Assembly: GCF_019578655.1 (NCBI RefSeq)
Contig: NC_063259.1
Location: forward strand, 7,800,001-7,864,000
Direction: 5' to 3'
Length of the DNA: 64,000 nt
Origin: Ricinus communis
Taxonomy: Eukaryota > Streptophyta > Magnoliopsida > Malpighiales > Euphorbiaceae
In this document: positions 48,742-62,225 of the stretch, one piece after another
How the letters are laid out: every line of letters starts with the position of its first letter
Position numbering within the stretch: position 1 is the first letter of the stretch
Position numbers and translations under genes: made by a program
Notes under the pieces: model-generated
Seen by the model: the letters and a program-made list of their open reading frames with translations, nothing else
The model's database searches: none
Told to the model about the DNA's origin: nothing

Positions 48742-49435
48742 ATCGAAATTTATAAGCATCCAATGCGTTTAAATAAATTGAGACAAATCATAAATATCAA
48801 GAATATGGCAAAATGATATCTTTTTAAGCTGTAGAAGCCACACCTCGTAATCTCAAATTTTGATCATTGATTTGATGTGGGGACCACGCCCGCTTGGATT
48901 TTTTAGGACTTCGCATGCTTAAGTTAAGGGCTTCGCCTCCTTAGGTTGAGGACTTCACCTACTATTTCGGAACCATGCCCATTGATTTGGGAGCCATGCC
49001 GGTTGATCTAGGCACCACACCCGTTTAATTGGGAAGCACACTCGTTGATCTAGGAGCCACGCTCATTGGATTAGGAAGCTCTCCCATTGATCTCATGATT
49101 GCAGAGACTTCCCTCTGGCTATCTTCCATTCTAAGAGATAATACACCATTTTAGGCTAATTTCCTAGTTTTTACTTTCAGGCACTTTTGGTTGAATTTTT
49201 TTGACTCGGGGTACGATCTGATTCATTTGATGCTTTCTCGAACGATACTGGTGTTTGGCCTACTCAGGGACTAAAGCGTCATTTTGATAGGTCACGGACC
49301 AAACTTGTAATTTTTAGAAAATTTCACCTCGGGATGCAATTTGGAGTTCTATATGTCTTCTGAGAACTTGCATAAACCTTTTGGACTAAGACGTGATTTT
49401 AGCAGGTGGCCATAAATGACAGTTTTTCGCCCCCC
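48742..49435 (-). other. Inferred 3' UTR of the E parent element, with minisatellite
   Basis: No open frame of note. It contains the 21-bp minisatellite at 48878-49100 and, near 49425, a C9 run next to the start of array A5. On the minus strand the order is 39-bp array, this segment, purine tract, LTR. Confidence 0.45.
48878..49100 (-). repeat. 21-bp minisatellite upstream of E copy C
   Basis: At least nine units. Six are exactly 21 bp from 48969 on, with plus-strand cores such as GGAACCATGCCCATTGATTT, GGAGCCATGCCGGTTGATCT and GGAGCCACGCTCATTGGATT. The left units (GGACTTCGCATGCTTAAGTT type) are 20-22 bp. Confidence 0.85.
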
Positions 49436-52400
49436 CCCATACTCTAAATATTTCCCACTTATGGGGTTATTTACTTATATTGACAAATATACCCCTTTTA
49501 CGTGGTTGTTTTATCATACTCGCAAATATAGCCTCCTACAAGGTTGTTTTCTAATATTTATAAATATACTCCTCTTACAGGATTGTTTTCTAATATTTAC
49601 AAATATACGCCCCTTATAATTTTTTTTCTAATATTTACAAATAACGAGGTTGTTTTCTCATTTTCATAAATATACCCTTTACATGGTTGTTTTTTCAAAC
49701 TCGCAAATATACAATACTTACGAGGTTGTTTTCTCAAATTTATAAAAATAGTTGTGTTACTAGATTTTTCTTACATTCATAAATATACCTCACTTACAAT
49801 GTTGTTTGTCATATTCATAAATATACCTCATTTACAAGCTCATACTCATTAATATATCCCATTTACAAGCTCATACTCATAAATATACCCCTCTTACTGT
49901 GTTATTTTCTCATATTAATAAATATATCCTTTTATGAGGTTGTTTTCTCTAACTCACAAATATAGCTATTTTAATGGGTGGTTTTCTTAAATTCACAAAT
50001 ATATCTCTCTTACGAAATTGTTTGTCATATTCATAAAAATACCACTTTTATGGGGTTGTTTTCTCATACTCACAAATATACCCCTCTTATGGGGTTGTTT
50101 CCCAATATTGACAAATATACCCCTCTTATGGGGTTGTCTTCTCATATTCACAAATATACCCCTCTTACTAGGTTATTTTCTCATATTTATGAATATGCCC
50201 CTTTTACGGGGTTATTTGCTGAGTATTTCTCTTAAATTCACAAATATACCCCTCTTACGGGGTTATTTTCTCATACTCACAAATATACCCCTTTTATGGG
50301 GTTTTTTTTCTAATATTTACAAATATATCCATTTTACAAGGTTGTTTTCTCATATTCATAAATATACCCTTCATACAGTAATGTTTTCTCATATTTTTAA
50401 ATATACCCCTTTTACGAAGTTATTTTCTCATACTCACAAAATATGCCCCTCTTACAGGATTGTTTTCTAATATTGACAAATATACACCTCTTCAAGAGTT
50501 GTTTTCTCAAACTCACAAATATATCGCTATTACGACATTATTTTCTAATATTTATGAATATACTCCTCTTACGGTGTTGTTTATCATATTGATAAATATA
50601 CCCTTCTTACAAGGTTGTCTTTTTACACTCACAAATATACCCCTTTTAATAGGTTATTTTCTCGATTCATAAACATATCCGTTTTACGGGGTTGTTTTCT
50701 CAAATTCACAAATATAGCCATTTTACTGGGTTGTTTTATTAAATTTATAAACACACCCCTCTTACGTGGTTGTCTTATCATATTCATAAATATATTCCTT
50801 TTACGGGATTGTTTTCTCATATTCACATATATGCCCCACTTACGAGTCTGTTTTCTTCTATTGACAAATATACCCCTCTCAAGGGGCTACTTTCTCACAT
50901 TCATAGATGTACCCCTTTTACTGGGTTTCTTTTCTCAAAGTCACTTATATACTCCTTCTATGGGGTTATTTTCTCATATTCATTAATGTATCCATCTTGT
51001 AGAGTTATTTTCTTACATTCATAAATATACCCCTTTTATGGGGTTGTTTTATACCCCTCTTACGGGGTTGTTTTCTGATACTCACAAATCATAAGAGGTT
51101 GTTTTCTCATACTCACAAGTATACCCCTCTTACGGGGTAGTTCTCTATTATTTACAACTATACCACTCTTACGGGATTGTTTTATAATATTCATAAATAT
51201 ACCCTTATTACAAATCTATTTTCTCATATTCATAAATATATTTCTTTTATGCGGTTGTTTTCTTATACTCACAAATATACACCTATTACGGGGTAATTTT
51301 CTCTTAGTTATAAATGTACTCCTCTTACATGATTGTTTTCTCATATTCATGAATATACCACTTTTAGCGGGTTCTTTTATAATATATATAAATATACTTC
51401 TTTTTCGTAGTTGTTTTCTCAGTCTCACAAATATATCTCTTTTATGTGGTTGTTTTCTCATATTAAAAAATATATCCCTTTTATGAGTTTATTTTATCAT
51501 GATCATAAATGTTTAACTTTTATGGGTTGTTTTCTCATACTTAAAAATATGCCCCTCTTAGGGGGCTGTTTTCTAATATTTACAAATATACTCCTCTTAT
51601 GGGATTGTTTTCTCACTTAAAAATATACTCCTATTACGAGGTTGTTTTCTAATATTTACAAATATACCCTTTTTGCGGTGTTGTTTTCTCATATTCATAA
51701 TTATACCATTTTACAGAGCTGTTTTCTAATACACACAAATATATGCCTCTTTCAGGGTTGTTTACTAATATTGATAAATATACTCCTCTTACGGGGTTGT
51801 TTCCTCATATTCACAAATATGCCCTTCTTAGAATGTTGTTTTCTCATATTCATAAATATACCCTTTTTACTGAGCTGTTATCTCATACTCACAAATATAC
51901 CCCTTTTATAGGGTTGTTTTCTAATATATATTACAGGGTTGTTTCCTCATACTCAAAAAATATACCCCTCCTACGGGATTGTTTTCTCATATTTAAGAGT
52001 ATACCTGCATTAAGAGGTTGTTTTCTAATATTTACAAATATACCCCACTTACAGTGTTGTTTTCTCATATTTATAATTACACCCCTTTTACGAGGTTGTT
52101 TTTTCATAAACACAAATATATGCCTCTTTCAGGTTTATTTTCTAATATTCATAAATATACCCCTCTTATAGGGTTGTTTTCTCATATTAATAGATATATC
52201 CCTTATGGGGTTATTTTCTCATATTCATCAAATATACCTATTTTACTGAGTTATTATCTCATACTCACGAATATACCCTTTTTATAGGGTTGTTTTCTGA
52301 CAAATATACCCCTCTTACAATGTTGTTTTCTCATATTCATAATTATACCCCTTTTTACGGATTTGTTTTCTCATTCACACAAATATATGCCTCTTTCAGG

Positions 52401-53350
52401 GTTATTTTCTAATACTGAGAAATATACCCGTCTTATGGGGTTGTTTTCTCATATTAATTGATATACCCTTAACGAGGTTATTTTCTCATATTCATAAATA
52501 TATCCCTTACGGGTTTATTTTCTCATATTCATAAATATACCCCTTTTTATAGTGTTATTTACTAATCTTCATAGATATACCCCATTTATATGGTTATTTC
52601 TCATTCTCACAAATATACCCTTTCTAAGGGATTATTTTATCATATTCATAAATATGCCCTTTCTAGGGGGTTTTTTTAATAGCCCTTTTACAAGATTATT
52701 TTCTATTATTTACAGATATACCCCTTATACAGAGTTGTTTTCTAATATGATTAAATATAGACTCTTACGAGTTTATTTAATCATATTCATTAATATACTC
52801 CTTTTATGCTATTATTTTATCATACTCACAATATACCCCTTTTACGAGGTAGTTTTCTATTAGTTACAAATGTATCCCTCTTCTGGGGTTGTTTCCTCAT
52901 ATCCTTTTACAAGGTTATTTTCTCATATTCATAAATGTACCCCTTTTACGCTATTGTTTTTTCATACTTATAAATATATAGCTATTACGAGGTTGTTTTT
53001 TAATATTTACAAATACACCCATCTTACGTGGTTGTTTCTTAATATTTCTCCCTTGCGGGGTTGTTTTCACATACTCACAAATTTACTCCTTTTATGTCGT
53101 TATTTTCTCACAGTCACAAATATATCCCTCGTACGGGATTATTTTCTTATATTAAAAAATATACCCTTTTTATGGGTTTATTTTCTTATACTCATAAATA
53201 TACTCCTCTTACAAGGTTGTTTTCTAATATTTATAAATGTACCGCTCGTACGAGGTAGTTTTCTTATATTAATTAATATACTCCTTATAGTTTATCTTCT
53301 CATATTCATAATTATGTCCTTTACGGGTTATTTTCTCATATTCATACCTA
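49436..53350 (+). repeat. 39-bp satellite array A5 (type II)
   Basis: Type II units, plus orientation, with many truncated units and short gaps, notably at 49620-49860, 51040-51130 and 52660-52710. It starts at a C9 run and ends at E copy D. Open frames are repeat translation. Confidence 0.95.
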
Positions 53351-54482
53351 TACATATCAACACTCATTTTTCGGATCTAGACATTGAGGGAATTAGGAAA
53401 ACCCTTTGATAAAAGTTACTACCTTCTCGGGTCTCGAGAGATGGAGAACAGGCAAATCTGAGATTAGGATTGAGGTTAATCCAACCAAGATCATCTTTTT
53501 AAAATCAATTTGGAGTTAATTATCAAGAAAAAGGAAGTTTGAGGGCTAAAACGATGAATTTCATAAGTTTTGGGACTAAATTACAAACTTTTCACAAACT
53601 TTCTCCTATTTAGAGCCAATCGGCTATGTGTAGAGTCGACCGGCTCTACACAGTGCCGATTTGTGTTTTCTCAGTTCGACGTCATTTTTTTATACTTTTA
53701 CGTCCAAAAATAGATTCTAGAAGTATTTAACGGTAATTGATAGTTTTAGTGACATTTATTTGAATTTTAAAGATTTGATTTATTTATTAGATATTGGTAA
53801 ATAATTATTTGATAAAAGGAAAATCGATTCTTTAAAAGTTTTAAATGAGATTGAAGTCTATATGCTCCCCTAAGGTTTCTTAATAGCTACTTCTGTAAAT
53901 AGAAAAGTAAGACCTATGATTAGGGGCTGGCAAGATCGATTAGAAGACTGTGATTGAGAACCTATGTTCATTTTAAAGCATAAAGTGTTTTTAGTAACTG
54001 AAGAGCAAGGTCACTAAGAACCTTAGATTTGGATACTTTTGTGAAGCGACAAAAGCTTTTTCAACATCCCTTAAGACTTGCAGAATGATTAACTACGGTG
54101 ACAACCTGAGGGCTCCCTACATCCATCATCATCAACATCACTCTCCCGTTACACTGGCTTTCTAGTTATTTTATGCTTTTCTTAGAAACATGATTAGGTT
54201 TTCTTTATTTTTTTCTTGTATTCCATGTTTGATGTGATTAAATTAGGATTTCTTATGGATTAATATGTTGCTAATTTTATTGGGTTTTGAATTTGATAAT
54301 AAGAACATATTGAGATTTGAATTTGATAATATATCTACCTTTGGCTTTTGAATCTGATTAGTCAAACGATAAAGATTATATGATTAGATTTATGTTTTCT
54401 TTATAGTTTTATCATTAGATTAGATTATTAGGGTTACATAATTGAAACATGAAATCTGCCATGTTTTTCCATTGTATGAAAT
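53350..54482 (+). mobile_element. E element copy D, putative LTR 5' half
   Basis: It aligns from near its first base with E copy C read from about 48720 leftward: GGCAAATCTGAGATTAGG, the GAGGGCTAAAACGATGAATTT stretch (counting from 53542), a palindrome pair at 53612-53660, a degenerate TATA at 53894, the NYGDN-coding stretch near 54090, CATCATCATCAACATCACTC and ATGATTAGGTTTTCTT. It then stops at array A6 about 1.1 kb in. It covers the half of E that copy A lacks; the two abut the satellite at nearly the same internal position. Confidence 0.6.
53612..53660. repeat. Palindrome cluster in E copy D
   Basis: GAGCCAATCGGCT and GAGTCGACCGGCTC, about 21 bp apart, followed by a weaker GTGCCGAT. Confidence 0.7.
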
Positions 54483-57400
54483 CTTACGGCATTATTTATA
54501 ATATTGACAAATATACCCCTCTTACAGGGTTCTTTTCTCATATTAAAAAATATACCACTTTTACAGGTTGTTTTCTCATACTCACAAATACCCCTCTTAC
54601 GTGGTTATTTTTAATATTGACATATATACCTTTATTACAAGATTGTTTTGTCATATTCACAAATATGTCCCTCTTTCAGGGTTGATTTCTCATATTCATA
54701 AATATAGCATTTTTATTGAGTTGTTTTCTCATACTAACAAATATATCACACTTACGTAGTTGTTTTCCTATACTGACAAATACACCCCTTTTAAAGGGTT
54801 GTTTTCTATACTCGCAAATATACCTCTCTTGCGGGGTTGTTTTGTAATATTGAAAATATACCCTGTTACGGGGTTGTTTTCTCATACTTATAAATATATC
54901 CATCTTACGAGGTTGTTTTTAAATATCTACAAATATACCTCCTTACGGGGTCAGTTTCCCATATTCACAAATATACTAATCTTATGGGATTATTTTCTCA
55001 TATTCATAAGTATACATCTTTTACAAGATTGTTTTCTCATACTTATAAATATAGCGGTTATACTAGGTTGTACTCTTATATTTATAAACATACCCCTCCT
55101 ATATGGTTATTTTTTCATATTCATAAATATACCATTTTTACGTAATAGTTTTCTTATTGTCAGAAATATACCATCTTATAAGGTTATCTTATGATATTCA
55201 CAAACGTATCCCTCTTATGGGGTTGTTTTCTCATATTCATAGATATACTCCTTTTTTAGGATTGCTTTCTAATATTCATAAATATACCCTTTTTACGTGA
55301 TTTTTTTTTAATCTGAAAAATATACCCCTCTTACAGGGTTCTTTTCTCATATTAAAAAATATACCACTTTTACAGGGTTGTTTTCTCATACTCACAAATA
55401 TACCCCTTTTGTTTCTAATATTCACATATATACCCCTGTTATGAGATTGTTTTATCATATTCACAAATATGCCCCTCTTTCGGGGTTAATTTTTCATATT
55501 CATAAATATACCCTTTTTACTTAGTTGTTTTCTCATACTCACAAATACATCCCAGTTACGTGGTTGTATTCCTATACTGACAAATATACCTCTTTTACGG
55601 GGTTATTTTATTGTACTCGCAAATATATACTCCTCTTGCGGGGTTGTTTTGTAATATTGAAAAATATACCTATTACGGGGTTGTTTTGTAATATTGAAAA
55701 CTATACCCTGTTACGGAGTTGTTCTCTCATACTTACAAATATACCCCTTTTACGAGGTTGTTTTCAAATATCTACAAATGTGCTTACGTGGTCGATTTCC
55801 CATTTTCACAAATATACTCCTCTTATGGGATTATTTTCTCATATTCATAAATATACATCTTTTACGAGATTGTTTTCTCATACTTACAAATATAGCGGTT
55901 ATACTGGGTTGTACTCTTATATAAATAAACATACCCCTCCTATATGGTTGTTTTTTCATATTCATAAATACACCATTTTTACGTAATAGTTTTCTTATTG
56001 TCAGAAATATACCCATCTTATAGGGTTATCTTATGATATTCACAAACGTATCCCTCTTACGGGGTTGTTTTCTCATATTCATAAATATACTCCTTTTTCA
56101 GGATTGCTTTCTAATATTCATAAATATACCCTTTCACGTGATTATTTTCTCAATCTCACAAATATACTCCTTTACGGGGTTATTTTTGCATATTGATAAA
56201 TATACCTTTTTACAAGGTTGTTTTCTCACGCTCACAAATATACCCCACTTAGGAGGGCTATTTTCTTATACTCGCAAATATACCCCGCTTACGGGGTTGT
56301 TTCCTTATGTAGAAAAATATACTCCTTTTACATGATTGTTTTCTCATACTCATAAATATATCCCTATAACGGGATTATTTTCTAATATTTACAAATACAC
56401 CCGTGTAAGAGGGTTGTTTTCTAATATTTACAAATATACCCCTTTATGGGGATATTTTTGAATATTTACAAATATACCCATGTTACAGTGTTGTTTTCTG
56501 ATATTCATAAGTATACGCCTTTTACGGGATTACTTTTTTCATACTCACAATTATACCCCTCTAACGGGGTTGTTTTCTAATATTAACAATACTCCTCTTA
56601 CGGGGTTGTTTTCTCATGTTAAAAAATATACCCTTTTTACAGATCTTTTTTCTCATACTAATAAATATACCCTATTTACGGGGTTGTTTTCTTATATTGA
56701 CAAATATACCCCTTTTACAGGGTTGTTTTCTCATACTAAAACATATACCCCTTTTATGGGATTGTTTTCTAATATTAACAAATATACCTCTTTACAGGGT
56801 TGTTTTCTCATATTCACAAATATCTCCCTTTTATGGGACTATTATATCATACTCCTAAATATACTAAACTTATGAAGTTGTTTTCTTATATTGACACATA
56901 TACCCCTTTTACATGGTTGTTTTGTCATACTGACAAATATACCCCTCTTAAGGGGTTATTTTTTAATATTTACAAATATACTCTTCTTACGGGGTTGTTT
57001 TCTTATATTTACAACTACACCCCACTTATGATGTTGTTTGTAATATTTATAAATATATCCCTCTTACGGAGTCGCTTTCTCATTTTCACAACTATACCCC
57101 TTTGACAGGATTGTTTTTACATACTCACAAATATACCACATTTACGGGGTTATGTTCTCAACTACATAAATATATCCTTCTTGTGGTGTTGTTTGTCATA
57201 TTCATAAATATACCTATTTTACGGGGTTGTTTGTCATATTCATAAATACACCCTTTTTACGGGGTTGTTTTCTCATATTGACAAATACACTCCTCTTACA
57301 AGGTTGTCTTTTCATATTCACTAATATACCCCTCTTACCGGGGTTGTTTTCACATATTCACAAATGTACCCCTCTTACGGGGTTGTTTTCTCATAATCAT

Positions 57401-60400
57401 AAACATTACCCCTTTTATGGAGTTATTTTCTAATATTCATTAATATACCCCTTTTACGTGATTGTTTTCTCATACTCACAAATATACCCCTCTTACAGGG
57501 TTGTTTTCTCACAGTAAAGAATATACCTATTTACAGGGTTGTTAGCTCATGTTCACAAATATATCCATCTTACAAGGTTGTTTTATAATATTGAAAAATA
57601 TACCCCTCTTACGGGGTTGTTTTGTAACACTTATAAATATACCCCTCTTACAAGCTTGTTTTCTCATAGTTACAAATATACCCCTCTTACAGGGTTGCTT
57701 TCTAATATTGACAAATATATCCCTCTTAGCATTCTTTTCTCATATTCACAAATAGACCCCTTTTATGGGGTTGTTTTTTCATATTCACAAATATACCTTA
57801 CTTAGGGGATTATTTTCTTATATAGACAATTTTACCACTTTTATAAGGTTGCTTCTCATACCCATAAATATATTAAGGAATTATTTTCTAATATTTACAA
57901 ATATACCCATCTAAGGAGGTTGTTTTTTAATATTTAGAAATATACCCCCTTTACGGGGATGGTTTCGAATATTTTCAAATATACCCATATTATGGTGTTG
58001 TTTTCTCATATTCATAAGTATACTCCTTTACACGATTATTTTCTCATACTCACAAATATATCCCTTTTACGGAGTTGTTTTCTAATATTGACAATATACC
58101 CCTCTTACGTAGTTGTTTTCTCATATTCATAAATATATCCCTTTTACGGGTTTATTTTCTCATACTCACAAATACATCATACTTATAGGGTTATTCTCTA
58201 ATATTAATAAATTTACCCCTTTTATGGAGTTCTTTTCTCATACTCCCAAATATACCTCTCTTATGGGGTTGTTTTCTAATATTGACTAATATACCCCTCT
58301 TACGGGTTGTTTTCCAATATTCACAAATATACCCCTTTTTTGGGGCTGTTATCTCATACTCCCAAATACACCCCACGAACAAAGTTGTTTTTTTTATATT
58401 GATACATATACTCCTTTTACGCGGTTGTTTTCTTATACTCACAAAATATGCCCTTCTTACGGGGTTATTTTCTAATATTTATAAATATACCCCTCTTATG
58501 GGGTTGTTTTCTAATATGTATAAATATACCCCTCTTACGAGGTTGTTTTCTAAAATCTACAAATATGGCCCTCTTATAGGGTTGGTTTCTCATATTCACA
58601 AATATACTCCTCGTACGGGGTTTTCTTCTCATATTTATAAATATACACCTTTTACGAGATTGTTTTCTTATACTCACAAATATAGCCATTTTACTGGGTT
58701 GTACTCTTATATTCATAAATATACCCCTCCTATAAGGTTATTTTATCATATTCATAAATATAACCCTTTGCGTGATTGTTTTCTCATTCTTAGAGATATA
58801 CCTTTCCTGTGGGTTATTTTATGATATTCACAAATATACCCCTCTTATAAGGTTGTTTTCTCATATTCATGAATATACTCCTTTTTTGGGATTTCTTACT
58901 AATATTCATAAATATACCACTTTTATGTGATTATTTTTTCATTCTCACAAATATACCCCTCTTACGGGGTTATTTTCTCATATTAATAAATATACTCTTT
59001 TATGAAGTTGTTTTCTCATACTCACAAATATACCCCCTCTTACAGGGTTATTTTCTACTATTTATAAATATACCCTTCTTATAGAGTTGTTTTCTCATAG
59101 TTAAAAATATACACCTCTTACGGGGTTGTTTTCTCAGAGTTAAAAATATACCCCTCTTACGGGGTTGTTTTCTCATAGTTAAAAGTATACCTTTTATACA
59201 GGGTTGTTTGCTTATACATACAAATGTATCCCTCTTACATAGTTATTTTCTAATATTGACAAATATACCCCTCCTACGGGGTTACTTTTTCATACTTACA
59301 GATATACCCCTCTTACGACATTATTTTTTCATACTCACAAATATAACCTTCTTAATATTCCTTTCTCATATTTACAAATATACCCCTCTTATGGGTTTTA
59401 TTTCTCATATAGACAATGTACCATTTTACAGGATTGTTCTCTCATAATCACAAATATATCTCTCTTACGGAGTTATTTTCTAATATTTATAAATATACCC
59501 GCTTTATGGGATTTTTTTTGAATATTTTCAAATGTACCTATGTTACGGTGTTGTTTTCTTATATTCATAAGTATATCGCTTTTACAAGATTATTTTCTCA
59601 TTATCACAAATATACCCCTCTTATAGAGTTGTTTTCTCATATTCACAAACATACCCCTTTTTTGGGTTTATTTTATCATACTCACATATATACCCCACTT
59701 ACGGAGTTATTTTTTTATATTTACAAATATACCCCTTTTACGAAGTTGTTTTCTCATACTCCCAAATATACTCCTCTTATAGGATTGTTTCTCATATTCA
59801 CAAATGTACCACTTTTATGGAACTGTTATCTCACATCCCCAATTACACCCCACGTATGGGGTTGTTGTCTTATGTTGATAGATATACCCCTTTTACGCGG
59901 TTGTTTTCTCAAACTCTCAAATATATATCTCTTACGATGTAGTTTTCTAATATTTACAAATATACCCCTCTTACTGTGATATTTTCTAATATTTATAAAT
60001 ATACTCCTCTTACGGGGTTACTTTCTCATATTTATAAATATACATCTTTTACGAGATTGGTTTCTCATACCCATAAATATAGTCATTTTACTAGGTGATA
60101 CTCTTATATTCACAAATATCCCCCTCCTATAGGGTTGTTTTCTCATATTCATAAATATACCTCATCTACGTGATTGTCTTCTCATTCTCATAAATATACT
60201 AATCTTACGGAGTTATCTTATGATATTCACAAATGTATCCCTCTTACGGAGTTATTTTCTCATACTCATAAATATACACTTCTTACGGGGTTATTTTCGT
60301 ATATTGATAAATATACCTTTTTATGGGGTTGTTTTCTCATACTCACAAATATACTCCTCTTACGGGGTTATTTTCTAATATTTACAAATATACCCCTCTT

Positions 60401-62225
60401 ACGGGATTGTTTTCTCATACTTACAAATACACCTCTATTAAGTTGTTTTCTAATATTTACAAGTATACCCCACTTATGGGAGTTTTTTCTCATATTTATA
60501 AATATACCCCTTTTATGGGATTATTCTTTCATACTCACAAATATACCCCTCTTACGAGGTTATTTTTTAATATTTACAAATACATCCTTATGGGATTGTA
60601 ATCTCATACTAAAAACCTATCTACAGGGTTGTTTTCTCATACTTACAAATATGCCCCTCTTATAAGATAGTTTTCTTACAGTCAAACTCACAAATATATT
60701 CCTCTTACATAGTTGTATTCTAATACACCCCTCTTACGGGCTTGTTTTTTCACACTCATAAATATACCCTTCTTACAAGCTTGTTTTCTTATATTCACAA
60801 ATATACCCCTCTTATTGGGTTGTTTTCTTATATAGACAAATATACCCCTCTTATTGGGTTGTTTTCTTATATAGACAAATATACCCCTTTTACAGGATTA
60901 CTTTCTCATACTCACAAATATATCCCTCTTAAGGGGTTATTTTCTAATATTTACAAATATACCCGTCTAAGGGGGTTGTTTTCTAATATTTATAAATATA
61001 CCCCTCTTACGTGGCTGTTTTCTCATATTCATAAATATACCTCTTTTACAGGGTTGTTTTCTCACACTCCCAAATATATCCCTCTTACGTGGTTGTATTC
61101 TAATATTGACAAATATACCCCTCTTATGAGGTTGTTTTGTAATGCTTACAAATATACCCCTTTTACAAGCTTATTTTCTCTTACTCACAAATATACCCCT
61201 CTTACAGGGTTGTTTTCTAATATTCACAAATATACCACGCTTGGAGTTCTTTTCTCATATTCATAAATGTATTCCTTTTATGAGGTTATTTTCTCATAAT
61301 CATAAATGTACCCCTCTTTCAGGGTTGTTTTGTCATATTCATAAATGTACCCCTCTAATAATGTTGTTTTCTCATATTCATAAATATACCCCTTTTATGG
61401 GATTGTTTTCTAGTATTCATAAATCTATCAATTGTACGTGATTGATTTCTTATTCTCACAAATATACCCCTCTTACGGGGTTGTTTTCTCATTTTCATAA
61501 ATATACCCCTTTTACAAGGTTGTTTTATCATATTCATAAATATACTCCTCTTACGGTGTTGTTTTCTCATGCTCATAAATATACCTCTATTACAAAGTTG
61601 TTTTCTAATATTTTTTAAATATACCCCTCTTATAGTGTTATTTTCTCATATTCATAAAAATATCCGTTTTATGGGATTGTTTTCTCACACTCATAAATAC
61701 ACTTTTCTTACCGGGTTATTATCTCATATTAAGGAACATACCCTTTTTTACAGGGTTGTTTTCTCATACTCATAAATATATCCCTCTTACGATGCTATTT
61801 CTCATATTAAAAAATATACCCCTTTTACAAGGTTGTTTGCTCATACTCACAAATATATCCCTTTTACGTGGTTATTTTCTAATGTTGACTAATATACCCT
61901 CTTACAGAGTTGTTTTCTAATATATACAATTATACCCCTCTTATAAGTTTGTTTTCTCACACTTACAGATGTATCCCTCTTATGGGATTATTTTCTAATT
62001 TTTATAAATATACCCCTCTTTTAGGATTCTTTACTCATATTAAAAAAATATACCCCTTTTACGGGGTTGTTTTCTCATACTCATAAATATACCCCTCTTA
62101 CGGTTTTATTTTCTAATATTGACAAATATACCCCTCCTATGGAGTTGTTTTCTCATATTCACAAATATACCCCTCTTACAATGTTGATTTCTCATATTCA
62201 TAAATATACGCCTTTTACGGAGTTG
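54483..62225 (+). repeat. 39-bp satellite array A6 (type II with type I units)
   Basis: The longest uninterrupted plus-strand type II array. Units with ATTGACAAATATACC (type I) are scattered among type II. A block of 0.81-0.85 kb is duplicated: CTTACAGGGTTCTTTTCTCA at 54521 and 55330, ATAGCGGTTATACT at 55051 and 55902, CGTAATAGTTTTCTTATTG at 55141 and 55982. Related blocks recur near 58571 and 60010. Open frames up to 187 residues are repeat translation. Confidence 0.96.

Noticed and set aside
46679..49435. Endogenous plant pararetrovirus, suggested by TATA box, long leader and a small ORF in E
   Set aside because: No movement protein, coat or RT motif is linked to E. Purine tract, LTR-like start and primer-binding-like end fit an LTR better.
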